From the NCBI RefSeq assembly GCF_021462505.1, contig NZ_JAKEDV010000005.1, forward strand, positions 62,001 to 126,000: DNA of 64,000 nucleotides, given 5' to 3'. The DNA comes from Thermus brockianus. Lineage in GTDB: Bacteria > Deinococcota > Deinococci > Deinococcales > Thermaceae. Position 1 is the stretch's first letter. Each line of letters starts with the position of its first letter. The notes below the pieces were generated by a model, which saw nothing but the letters and a program-made list of their open reading frames with translations, did no database searches and was not told where the DNA came from. Positions 1-10,058 of this stretch are shown here, one piece after another. The position numbers and the translations under genes were made by a program.

Positions 1-577
1 CTACGGCACGGACTACACCATCGGCTTTGACACCGCCGTGAACACCGCCCTCGAGGCCATTGACCGCATCCGCGACACGGCGGCGAGCCACGAGCGGGTC
101 TTCTTCATAGAGGTCATGGGGCGGAACGCCGGCTTCATCGCCTTGGACGTGGGCCTGGCGGGGGGTGCGGAGGTCATCGCCGTGCCCGAGGAGCCCGTGG
201 ACCCGAGGGCCATCGCCGAGGGGCTTCTGGAGTCCCAGCGGCGGGGCAAGTCCAGTTCCATCGTGGTGGTGGCCGAGGGGGCTTACCCTGGAGGGGCGGC
301 GGGGCTTCTTGCCGCCATCCGGGAGCACGTGGCCGTGGAGGCCCGGGTCACGGTCCTCGGCCACATCCAGCGGGGCGGGAGCCCCACGGCCAAGGACCGG
401 ATCCTGGCAAGCCGCCTGGGGGCGGCGGCGGTGGAGGCCCTGGCCGCCGGGACGAGCGGGGTCATGGTGGGGGAGGTGGAGGGGGAGGTGGAGCTCACCC
501 CCCTCAAGGAGGCGGTGGAAAGGCGCAAGGACATCAACCGCTCGCTACTTTCCCTTTCCCGGGTGCTGGCCCTCTAG
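1..577 (+). CDS. pfkA: 6-phosphofructokinase, C-terminal part (5' end outside window)
   Basis: Phosphorylates fructose 6-phosphate with ATP in glycolysis; cytoplasmic. The frame is open from base 2 and starts inside the conserved segment Y-G-T-D-Y-T-I-G-F-D-T-A, followed by the fructose-6-phosphate-binding stretch EVMGRNAGF and the later HIQRGGSP motif, all typical of bacterial ATP-dependent PfkA. About 190 residues of an expected 320 or so are present; the N-terminal ATP-binding half lies upstream of the window. Its last 33 bases overlap the 3' end of the convergent cvpA-like gene, so both stops lie inside the other gene. No terminator is visible between them. Confidence 0.97.
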   Translation, partial: YGTDYTIGFDTAVNTALEAIDRIRDTAASHERVFFIEVMGRNAGFIALDVGLAGGAEVIAVPEEPVDPRAIAEGLLESQRRGKSSSIVVVAEGAYPGGAAGLLAAIREHVAVEARVTVLGHIQRGGSPTAKDRILASRLGAAAVEALAAGTSGVMVGEVEGEVELTPLKEAVERRKDINRSLLSLSRVLAL

Positions 578-1018
578 GGCCAGGGCCTTGCGGAGCCAGG
601 GGGTGCTCCAGGCCAGGCGGAAGGCCTCCCGGGCGAAGGGGCTTTGCGCCACCCCTTGGTAGATGGGGGTGGGGAGGGTGGCGGCGGGGTAGCGGAGGGT
701 TCCCGCCCCTGTCCTTTCCCAGGGGTAGCCCGTCCAGAGGCTTAGGGCGAGGAAGAGGCCCAAAAGAAACCCCCCGAGCGTGCCCAAAAGGGCCTCGAGG
801 CCCCGGGAGAGGCGGGGCAGGGGTAGGCTCTTGCCCAATAGCCCCGCCCCCAGGCCCAGGGCCAAGGCCACCCCCCACCCCGAAAGCCCCAGTTGGGCGA
901 GGAGGACGTAAAGCGCCAGGCCCGCCCCCATGAAGCCCATCACCACCCCACCCCGGAAGCCCAAGGCCAGGCCCAAGGCCAGGCTGAAAAGGGCCAGGAG
1001 GTCCACCCAGGTGAGCAT
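545..1018 (-). CDS. CvpA-family membrane protein
   Basis: A 157-residue, strongly hydrophobic protein with about four membrane segments. The N-terminus (WVDLLALFSLALGLALGFRGG) resembles the CvpA/colicin V production family, in which a D-x-hydrophobic helix is followed by a G-F-R-G-G turn. The role of this family in most bacteria is unknown; some members act in envelope homeostasis. It is the last gene after pheS-pheT, 9 bp downstream of pheT. The pheT stop codon TAG forms the start of a TAGACT box that sits exactly 6 nt before this ATG, so the gene probably also has its own leaderless promoter. Its 3' end overlaps pfkA by 33 bp in convergent orientation. Confidence 0.65.
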   Translation of the reverse strand: MLTWVDLLALFSLALGLALGFRGGVVMGFMGAGLALYVLLAQLGLSGWGVALALGLGAGLLGKSLPLPRLSRGLEALLGTLGGFLLGLFLALSLWTGYPWERTGAGTLRYPAATLPTPIYQGVAQSPFAREAFRLAWSTPWLRKALALEGQHPGKGK

Positions 1019-1027
1019 GGATAGAGT

Positions 1028-4431
<3,404 letters not shown>

Positions 4432-4435
4432 CTAG

Positions 4436-4441
4436 AGGATA
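4436..4441 (-). promoter_or_regulatory. Predicted leaderless -10 box of pheS
   Basis: Minus-strand TATCCT ends 7 nt before the pheS ATG at 4428, in the 25-bp gap after the preceding FAD-binding gene. No good -35 hexamer is seen 17 nt upstream. Spacing fits a transcript beginning at or next to the start codon. Confidence 0.45.
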
Positions 4442-4453
4442 CCCCGAAAGCCC

Positions 4454-5143
4454 CTAGAGGGAGGCGGCGAGCCTTTGGAAGAGGGCCGGGGCCTCGGGGG
4501 CCTCGCCCCCGTCCCGCCAGGCGAAGCGGAGGTCCTTTAGGGGGCCTTCCCCGACCCCCATGCCCCGGGGGAAGAGGGGGCGAAGGTCCAAGGGCCCCGC
4601 TTCCTCCCCGCCAAAGGCTTCCTGGAAGCGGGCCACCTCCTTCTCGTGGCCGAAGTGGTAGGCGTAAAGCCACCAGGCCTCGCCCTCCTTTAGGGCGAAG
4701 AGGAAGCGGGGGGAAGGGGAAAGGGCGGGGAACTCCCCTAAAAAGGGGCGGCGGAGGAACAGGGAGGCCCGCCCCGGCCTTAGGCGGAAGACCACCTCCA
4801 AGGCCTCCCCTAGGAGGCCGAAGCTTCCCACGAAGGGGCGCACCAGGTCGTACCCCTGGACGTTTTTCACCACCACCCCCCCGGCCCGCACCACCCGGCC
4901 CTTGGGGGTGCGGAAGGTGAGGCCCAGGACCTCGGCGGGGAAGAAGAAGTTCTGGGCGAAGCCCCCCCGGGCCACGAGCCCTCCCACCCCCCCGGGGAGC
5001 TCCACCGGGGGAAAGGGGGGGTAAAGGCCCGTGCCCTCGAGGGCTTCGTGGACGGCGAGGAGGCCTACCCCCGCCTCGGCCACCAGGTACTGGTCGGCGG
5101 CGTGGAGCTTCATGAGGCTATGGTGCCAATTCTCCGCATCCAC
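4454..5143 (-). CDS. Short FAD-binding (GlcE-like) protein
   Basis: Resembles the FAD_binding_4 domain of glycolate oxidase subunit GlcE. The segments [15 protein letters not shown] (about 47-61) and [20 protein letters not shown] (about 87-106) match the flavin-pyrophosphate region and the signature V-K-N-V-x-G-Y-D-L-x-K/R. It has 229 residues from the GTG at 5143, against about 350 for full GlcE, and ends without the usual C-terminal F-D-P-x-G-x-F substrate-domain tail. No GlcD or GlcF partner lies in the window. The frame stays open upstream through A-L-S-L-A-K-G to beyond 5219, and no clear ribosome site marks the GTG, so the true start may be further upstream. It precedes pheS by 25 bp. 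Function is unproven. Confidence 0.6.
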   Translation of the reverse strand: MDAENWHHSLMKLHAADQYLVAEAGVGLLAVHEALEGTGLYPPFPPVELPGGVGGLVARGGFAQNFFFPAEVLGLTFRTPKGRVVRAGGVVVKNVQGYDLVRPFVGSFGLLGEALEVVFRLRPGRASLFLRRPFLGEFPALSPSPRFLFALKEGEAWWLYAYHFGHEKEVARFQEAFGGEEAGPLDLRPLFPRGMGVGEGPLKDLRFAWRDGGEAPEAPALFQRLAASL

Positions 5144-5184
5144 GTCCAGGGTTTTGGAAGGCGGGCCTTGCGCAGGGAAGCGGC

Positions 5185-5212
5185 TTGGAGGCCAAGGCCC
5201 CTTTGCTAGGCT
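5185..5212 (+). promoter_or_regulatory. Predicted promoter of holin-like gene
   Basis: TTGGAG (5185-5190), a 16-bp spacer and TAGGCT (5207-5212), ending 6 nt before the ATG at 5219. This is one of the few leaderless-type promoters here with a recognisable -35. Confidence 0.5.
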
Positions 5213-5218
5213 AAGGGC

Positions 5219-5566
5219 ATGCGCGGGCTTTTGGCGAGGCTTCTCCTGAACACCTTGGCCCTTTGGCTCGCGACCCTCGTTTACCCGGGGGTCCGGTTTG
5301 ACCCTGGGGCGGGGCTTTTGGACTACCTGGTGGCGGGGGCCATCTGGGGGCTCGCCAACGCCCTCCTAAGGCCCATCCTCCTCTTCCTCACCCTGCCCCT
5401 CAACCTCCTCACCCTAGGGCTTTTCACCTTGGTGGTGAACGGGGCCGTGCTCTACTTGGTGGCGGAGGCCACGGCGCTTTCCGTGAAGGGCTTCGGCGAG
5501 GCGGTGGTGGGCGCTTTGCTCCTCTCCCTGGTAAGCCTCGTCCTCAACTGGCTCTTTCGGGACTAG
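5219..5566 (+). CDS. Small four-helix membrane protein, phage holin superfamily IV type
   Basis: 115 residues with four predicted membrane helices: residues 6-24, 37-58, 62-85 and 96-113. The order of segments, with a proline- and asparagine-bearing turn (ALLRPILLFLTLPLNLLTLG), matches the widespread chromosomal family annotated as mycobacterial four-TMS phage holin. Such genes are common in non-phage settings, and nothing around it is phage-like, so a lysis role should not be assumed. Its TAG stop shares the CTAG tetramer (5563-5566) with the stop of the convergent CBS-domain gene. Confidence 0.8.
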   Translation: MRGLLARLLLNTLALWLATLVYPGVRFDPGAGLLDYLVAGAIWGLANALLRPILLFLTLPLNLLTLGLFTLVVNGAVLYLVAEATALSVKGFGEAVVGALLLSLVSLVLNWLFRD

Positions 5567-5994
5567 CGGTTTTCCATCACGTAGCGGGAGAGCTCCCCGA
5601 TGAGCACCTCCTGCTCGCTGATGATGGCCTTGACCACGTCCCCGATGGACACCACCCCCACCACCTTGCCCCCCTCCACCACGGGCAGGTGGCGCACCCG
5701 GTGCTCGGTCATGAGGCGCATGGCCTGGGACAAGTCCGCTTCCGGGGCGATGGTGACGGGGTTTGGCGTCATCACCTCCCCCACCCGGGTGTCCTTGGAG
5801 AAGCGGCCCAGGAGAACCAGCTTGCGGGCGTAGTCCCGCTCGGAGAAGATGCCCAAAAGCTTTTCCCCTTCCATGACCAGAAGGGCACCGATATCGTGCT
5901 CGGCGAGCTTTCTTAGGGCCTCCAGCACCGTGGCCTCGGGGTGGATGGCGTAGACCTCGCTCCCCTTACGGAGCAACACCTGGCGTACCGTCAT
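5563..5994 (-). CDS. Tandem CBS-domain protein
   Basis: 143 residues made almost entirely of two CBS motifs: the first at about 8-65 (VYAIHPEATVLEALRKLAEH ... GIFSERDYARK) and the second at about 72-130 (VMTPNPVTIAPEADLSQAMR ... GVVSIGDVVKA). Stand-alone CBS pairs bind adenine nucleotides and act as energy or ligand sensors, usually for a partner protein; no partner is identifiable here. It lies downstream of the universal-stress gene. It has its own strong -10 box (TATAAT) and a short leader that folds into a hairpin ending one base before the ATG, so translation is likely controlled. Confidence 0.92.
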   Translation of the reverse strand: MTVRQVLLRKGSEVYAIHPEATVLEALRKLAEHDIGALLVMEGEKLLGIFSERDYARKLVLLGRFSKDTRVGEVMTPNPVTIAPEADLSQAMRLMTEHRVRHLPVVEGGKVVGVVSIGDVVKAIISEQEVLIGELSRYVMENR

Positions 5995-5995
5995 G

Positions 5996-6026
5996 GGACC
6001 CCCTTTCCCTTTAGGGGTCCATTATA
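5996..6026 (-). promoter_or_regulatory. CBS-gene promoter (-10) and hairpin leader
   Basis: The minus strand carries an extended -10, TGG followed by TATAAT (6021-6026). Directly downstream, GGACCCC (6014-6020) pairs with GGGGTCC (5996-6002) across an 11-nt loop, TAAAGGGAAAG. The hairpin ends one base before the ATG at 5994. The purine-rich loop and 3' stem hold the only Shine-Dalgarno-like bases. Confidence 0.55.
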
Positions 6027-6043
6027 CCAAGGGACCCTACCCC

Positions 6044-6850
6044 TTATCGCACGGTGAGGACCGGGCCCACGGCGTGGCGCACCACGTACTCCGCCGTGCT
6101 CCCCAGCACGAGCCGCCGCACCGGGGCTCCCAGGGCCAACAGGTCCTCCGGGCCCTGGAGGGAAAGGAGGTGCTCCGCCGGGTCGCCGGAAAAGGCCAAG
6201 GCCTCGGCGGGGATGCCCTGGTCCTTGAGGTAGGTTTCGGCCTCGAGGGCCCAGGCCGAGGCCTGCACCGGGTCGTCGTGCACGCTCACCACCCGCACGG
6301 CAAGCCCCAGGGGCTTGGCCAACTGGGCCAGGGTGTGCAGGGCGCGCACGGCGCTTTCCGATGCGTTGTAGCCCAAAAGGGCCCCCGTGAGCTCCACGTA
6401 GTCCACGGGGGCCAAAAGCACCGGGGTGGGGGAAGCCCTCAGCACCCGGTCCACGGTGCTCCCTAGGCCAGCGAAGCTTCCCCCGTGGGCCTCCCCGCTC
6501 CGCCCGAGGACGAGGAGATCGGCGGTGCGGGCGTGGCGGAGGATGGCTTCGTGGGGAAGCCCGGTTTCCATAAGGGTTTCCACGGGGATACCCGCCTCCT
6601 GGGCGCTTTGGGCCAGGCGGGCGAGGAGGGCCTCCCCTTTGGCAGTGAGGGCCTTTTCCAACTCCTCCCGGTAAACGGGCACGGGGATGGTGAGGGCGCC
6701 GAAGTCCAAAAGCTCCGGCACCCGCACGAGCCGCACATCCCGCACGAAGAGGATCACCAGCTTGGCACCGAGCTTGTAGCCAAGCCACTCCGCCAGCACC
6801 TCCGCTCCCCGGGCCTGGGGGGAGCCATCCGTGGCCAAGAGGATTCTCAT
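6044..6850 (-). CDS. Tandem universal stress protein (UspA family)
   Basis: 268 residues forming two fused Usp domains. The first, about 1-145, begins MRILLATDGSPQARGAEVLAEWL and ends with the nucleotide-binding type segment VLGRSGEAHGGSFAGLGSTVDRVL, G-x2-G-x9-G-S/T, suggesting ATP binding. The second, about 150-268, is more divergent but ends VLGSTAEYVVRHAVGPVLTV, again Usp-like. Usp proteins are cytoplasmic and linked to stress survival; the specific role here is unknown. It starts 9 bp after the MFS gene. The stop codon of that gene is part of a TAAGAT box located 6 nt before this ATG. Confidence 0.92.
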   Translation of the reverse strand: MRILLATDGSPQARGAEVLAEWLGYKLGAKLVILFVRDVRLVRVPELLDFGALTIPVPVYREELEKALTAKGEALLARLAQSAQEAGIPVETLMETGLPHEAILRHARTADLLVLGRSGEAHGGSFAGLGSTVDRVLRASPTPVLLAPVDYVELTGALLGYNASESAVRALHTLAQLAKPLGLAVRVVSVHDDPVQASAWALEAETYLKDQGIPAEALAFSGDPAEHLLSLQGPEDLLALGAPVRRLVLGSTAEYVVRHAVGPVLTVR

Positions 6851-6856
6851 AAAGCC

Positions 6857-6862
6857 ATCTTA
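6857..6862 (-). promoter_or_regulatory. Predicted -10 box of usp gene, containing MFS stop
   Basis: Minus-strand TAAGAT. TAA is the stop codon of the upstream MFS gene (6860-6862), and the box ends 6 nt before the usp ATG at 6850. No -35 was recognised. Confidence 0.45.
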
Positions 6863-7993
6863 CGCTTCCTGGGGCCTCACCCCCCGCACCCTCCGGGCGA
6901 GCTCCCAGGCGGGCAGGAGGAGGGCCCCCAAGGCCAAAAGGACGGGCATCACCCCAAAGCGCTCAATCAGGTGGCCGATGGGGGCGTAAAAAAGCCCGGC
7001 GAAGCCCCAGGTGAAACCCATGAGAAGGCCGGAAACCGTGGCGGTCTGGGTGGGCTCTAGCTCCTGGGCCAAGGCCACGGCCACGGGGATGCCGGCGTTC
7101 ATCAGGGCCCCCGTGAGGGCGAGGAGCACCAGGTAGAGGGGGTTTTCCGGGGGCAAAAGGAGAAGGGCTAGGTAGAGGGGAAGGCCAACGCTCAGGGTGC
7201 CGGTGAGCACCGCCTTGCGCCCGAAGCGGTCGGAAAGCGTACCGCCCAAAAAGGCCCCTAGAGTGGCGGAAAAGCTATAGACCGAAAGGCTAAAGGCGGT
7301 GTAGGCATCGGAGAGGCCCCTTTGGGCGTACCAGTAGGGCAAGGTGGTGGAAAAGCTCATGAAGACCAGGCTCCGCAAGGTGGCCATGCCCCAAAGCCGG
7401 GCCACATCCCCCCGGAAGACCCGGAGGAAGTCCTTTAGCCCCGCGGGCTTTCCCCTCTGCCGCACCGGGGGGAGGCGGAGGAGGAAAAGGGCGGGAAGAA
7501 GGGCCAAGGGGGTGAGGAGGATGAGCCCTTTCAGCCCCCAGGCCCCCACGGCGAAAAGGGCCACCAGGGGCCCTAGGGAAAGCCCCAGGTACCCGGCGGA
7601 GCCGAAGAAGGAAAGCCAAAAGCCCCGCCTGTGGGCCGGGGCGAACTCCCCCACGAGGCTCGCCCCCGAGGCGTGGAACAGGGCCGAACCCAGCCCCGCA
7701 AGGCCCAGGACGAGGAGGAGGGCCTCAAACCTAGGCCAAAGCCCCAAGGAGCCCATCCCCAAGGCCACCAACACCGGGCCCAAGGCGGCGAGGAGCCTCC
7801 GGTCCACCCGGTCGGCCACCAGGCCGGCGAAGGGCTGCAGGAGGCTTCCCGTGAGGGAGTAGACGGAAACGAGAAGCCCCGCCGTGCCCAGGCCCACCCC
7901 GAAATGGGCCATGAGCTTGGGCAAAAGGGGGGTGAGGAAGTTGGAGAAGAGGTCGTTTACCGTGTGAAGCCAGGCGAGGAGGAGGGGCAACAC
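6860..7993 (-). CDS. MFS transporter, fosmidomycin-resistance (Fsr)-like
   Basis: 377 residues with about 12 membrane helices. The N-terminal pattern H-T-V-N-D-L-F-S-N-F-L-T-P-L-L-P, then GSLLQPFAGLVADRVDRR and GLGSALFHASGASLVGEF, matches the Fsr-type drug efflux subfamily. There the sequence H-x3-D near the start and G-S-A-x-F-H-P/A are characteristic. The substrate is not predictable. It is followed after 9 bp by the universal stress gene. The start is uncertain: a GTG at 7993 lies next to GGAGGG with almost no spacing, and no better start was found nearby. Confidence 0.85.
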   Translation of the reverse strand: MLPLLLAWLHTVNDLFSNFLTPLLPKLMAHFGVGLGTAGLLVSVYSLTGSLLQPFAGLVADRVDRRLLAALGPVLVALGMGSLGLWPRFEALLLVLGLAGLGSALFHASGASLVGEFAPAHRRGFWLSFFGSAGYLGLSLGPLVALFAVGAWGLKGLILLTPLALLPALFLLRLPPVRQRGKPAGLKDFLRVFRGDVARLWGMATLRSLVFMSFSTTLPYWYAQRGLSDAYTAFSLSVYSFSATLGAFLGGTLSDRFGRKAVLTGTLSVGLPLYLALLLLPPENPLYLVLLALTGALMNAGIPVAVALAQELEPTQTATVSGLLMGFTWGFAGLFYAPIGHLIERFGVMPVLLALGALLLPAWELARRVRGVRPQEA

Positions 7994-8076
7994 CCCTCCA
8001 TCCTAAACCCGTTTCTCACGGGAGGTGTGCTAAAATCCCTTCGTGCTACGGGCTTTCCGGGGTGGAAAAAGAAAAA

Positions 8077-8153
<77 letters not shown>

Positions 8154-8166
8154 ACTCAGCGGGAGC

Positions 8167-8197
8167 TATCCTAGCACGCTAAGGAGGAGGCGGTCAA
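8167..8197 (-). promoter_or_regulatory. tRNA-Arg promoter with shared -10 region
   Basis: Minus-strand TTGACC (8192-8197), an 18-bp spacer and TAGGAT (8168-8173), 14 nt before the tRNA. The same bases read on the plus strand as TATCCT (8167-8172), positioned for the divergent PPIase gene. The -35 box overlaps the last bases before the PPIase start codon, next to its Shine-Dalgarno (8181-8190). Confidence 0.65.
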
Positions 8198-10003
8198 GTG
8201 TTTGGCATCAACAAACGGATCATCACCATCCTCTTCGGTCTACTGGCCTTGGCCTTCGCCGTGGGGGCCATCCTCCTCTTCACCCCTCAGGCGGGGCAGC
8301 AGGTGCGGGGCAAGCCTGTGCTATGGGTGAACGGGAAGGCGGTTTACGAGCTGGACCTCCTGAGGCTCCAGGGGAACGACCCCCTCTACGCCGCCAACCC
8401 AGAGGGGCTTTTGAAGACCCTGGTGGACACCCACTTCCTGGAACAGGTGATCTTCACCGAAGCCCTGAAGCAGGACGCCGCCCGCATCCGCGTGGGGAGC
8501 GCCGAGGTGCGCAAGGAGGTGGACCGCATCCGGGAGCAGTACGGCCTGAAGGAGAAGAAGGCCTACGAGCAGTTCCTCAACCAGATCGGCTTCACCGATG
8601 CGCAGCTTAGGGGAGAGATCAAGACGCAACTCCAGATCCAAAAGCGCCTGGAGCAGGTCCGGGCCAGCGCCAAGCCCACCCCGGAGGAGGTGCGCTTCTA
8701 CTTTGAGGTCCACCAGGAAAGCTACAAGGGCGAGCCCCGGGTAAAGGCGCGGCAGATCGTGGTGGACGAGAAGAAGCTGGCGGAGGAGGTCGCCGCCAAG
8801 GCCAAGGCCGGGGAGGACTTCGCCGCCTTGGCCAAGCAGTACTCCAAGGTGGGGGCGGAGCAGGGGGGCGCCTTGGGGGCAGGCCCTGGGGAAACGGAGC
8901 CCAAGCCCGTGACCAAGGTGGTCTTTCCCGAGAAGGTGGCCGAGGCGGTCTTCGCCCTCAAGGGTCCGGGTCTGGTGGGGCCCATAGAGGCCGGGGGGCG
9001 CTACTACCTGGTCAAAGTAGAGGAGTACCTCCCCGCCAAGGCCCCGAGCTTTGAGGAGGTCAAAGACCAGGTGGAGAAGGATGCAGCCCAGGCCAAAGGG
9101 AACGGGGCCCTCGAGGCCTACCTGGAAGAGCTTCGCAAGAAGGCCCAGGTGCGCTTCGCCGAGGACAGCCCCTACGCCTACGAAAACCCCGTGGTGGCCA
9201 AGGTGAACGGGCAGGAGATCCTCCTCTCCCAGGTGCTCCAGCCCGTCTTCTCCAACCAGCAGACCGCCGCCCTCATCCAGCAGGGCCTGGGGGAGCTGGC
9301 GGTGCAGTTCTTCCTGCCCCAGACCCTGGAAAGCCTCATTGACCGGGAACTCCTGGTGGAGGAGGCCAAGAAAAGCGGCAAGCCCTTCATCGGCAGCAAG
9401 GACGAGGTCGCCCAGGCCTACGTGCTCTACGCCACCCGGGACGTGACCGCCACCGAGGAGGAGGCCCGTCGCTACTACGCCGAAAACCCCGCCCTCTTCA
9501 CCGTGCCCGCCAGCGCCGAGGTGATAGGGGTGGTCTTCAAGAGCGAGGCCAAGGCCAAGGCCTTCCGCGAGGCCGCCTTGAGGGGCGGGGACCTGCAGGC
9601 CCTGGCCAAGGCCCAGGAGGGAACGGTGACGGAGTACGGCACCGTGAACCCCAACCAGCTCCCCGCCATCCTGGACCGCTTGGTCTTCAAGGTGAAGGAA
9701 ACCTTCCCCGAGGGGCCTTTGGGCGAGGTGAGCGAGGTGGTAAAGCTGGAGGACGGCACCTTCGCCGTGCTCCTCATCAAGAACCGCCAAGCCGAGGTCC
9801 TGAAGCCCTACGCCCAGGTGGCGGAGGAGGCCCTCGAGGGGGTGATCGCCAGAAAGCGGCAGGCCAAGGCCCAGGCGCTTATCCAGGACCTCAGGAAGAA
9901 GGCCCAGATAGAGAACCGCCTGAGCCAGGTCCTGGCCGAACTCACCCCCAAAACGGAGGAAAAGCCCAAGGAGGCTCCGCAGGAAACCCCCGCTAAGCCC
10001 TAG
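8198..10003 (+). CDS. Membrane-anchored PpiC/SurA-type peptidyl-prolyl isomerase
   Basis: 601 residues. One N-terminal membrane helix (about 8-30) anchors an extracytoplasmic chaperone. A SurA-like N-domain (about 40-165) is followed by a PpiC/parvulin domain at about 175-285, with VKARQIVV, AKAGEDFAALAKQYS and GGRYYLVKVEEY. A second, more divergent copy follows at about 330-560: a second VNGQEILLSQVLQ N-domain-like part and a parvulin-like part without all signature residues. The C-terminus is Pro/Glu/Lys-rich. It probably folds or escorts exported envelope proteins, as PpiD and SurA do. The GTG start at 8198 is chosen because AAGGAGGAGG (8181-8190) precedes it at normal spacing. A terminator hairpin follows the gene. 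Confidence 0.88.
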   Translation: MFGINKRIITILFGLLALAFAVGAILLFTPQAGQQVRGKPVLWVNGKAVYELDLLRLQGNDPLYAANPEGLLKTLVDTHFLEQVIFTEALKQDAARIRVGSAEVRKEVDRIREQYGLKEKKAYEQFLNQIGFTDAQLRGEIKTQLQIQKRLEQVRASAKPTPEEVRFYFEVHQESYKGEPRVKARQIVVDEKKLAEEVAAKAKAGEDFAALAKQYSKVGAEQGGALGAGPGETEPKPVTKVVFPEKVAEAVFALKGPGLVGPIEAGGRYYLVKVEEYLPAKAPSFEEVKDQVEKDAAQAKGNGALEAYLEELRKKAQVRFAEDSPYAYENPVVAKVNGQEILLSQVLQPVFSNQQTAALIQQGLGELAVQFFLPQTLESLIDRELLVEEAKKSGKPFIGSKDEVAQAYVLYATRDVTATEEEARRYYAENPALFTVPASAEVIGVVFKSEAKAKAFREAALRGGDLQALAKAQEGTVTEYGTVNPNQLPAILDRLVFKVKETFPEGPLGEVSEVVKLEDGTFAVLLIKNRQAEVLKPYAQVAEEALEGVIARKRQAKAQALIQDLRKKAQIENRLSQVLAELTPKTEEKPKEAPQETPAKP

Positions 10004-10021
10004 GCCCTGGGGGCGGTCCTG

Positions 10022-10047
10022 GGGGGAGGCCTCGAGCCTCCCCCTTT
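10022..10047 (+). terminator. Rho-independent terminator after PPIase gene
   Basis: GGGGGAGGC (10022-10030) pairs perfectly with GCCTCCCCC (10036-10044) around a 5-nt loop and is followed by TTT. The T tract is short, as is common in this GC-rich genome. Confidence 0.7.
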
Positions 10048-10052
10048 AAGAT
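10047..10052 (+). promoter_or_regulatory. Predicted leaderless -10 box of pgm
   Basis: TAAGAT lies 6 nt before the pgm ATG (10059), directly after the terminator stem of the upstream gene. No -35 was found; the terminator hairpin occupies that region. Confidence 0.35.
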
Positions 10053-10058
10053 GGGGCC

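Noticed and set aside
5219-5566. Prophage holin
   Set aside because: The protein belongs to a holin-named family, but there are no phage genes, attachment sites or integrase near it.
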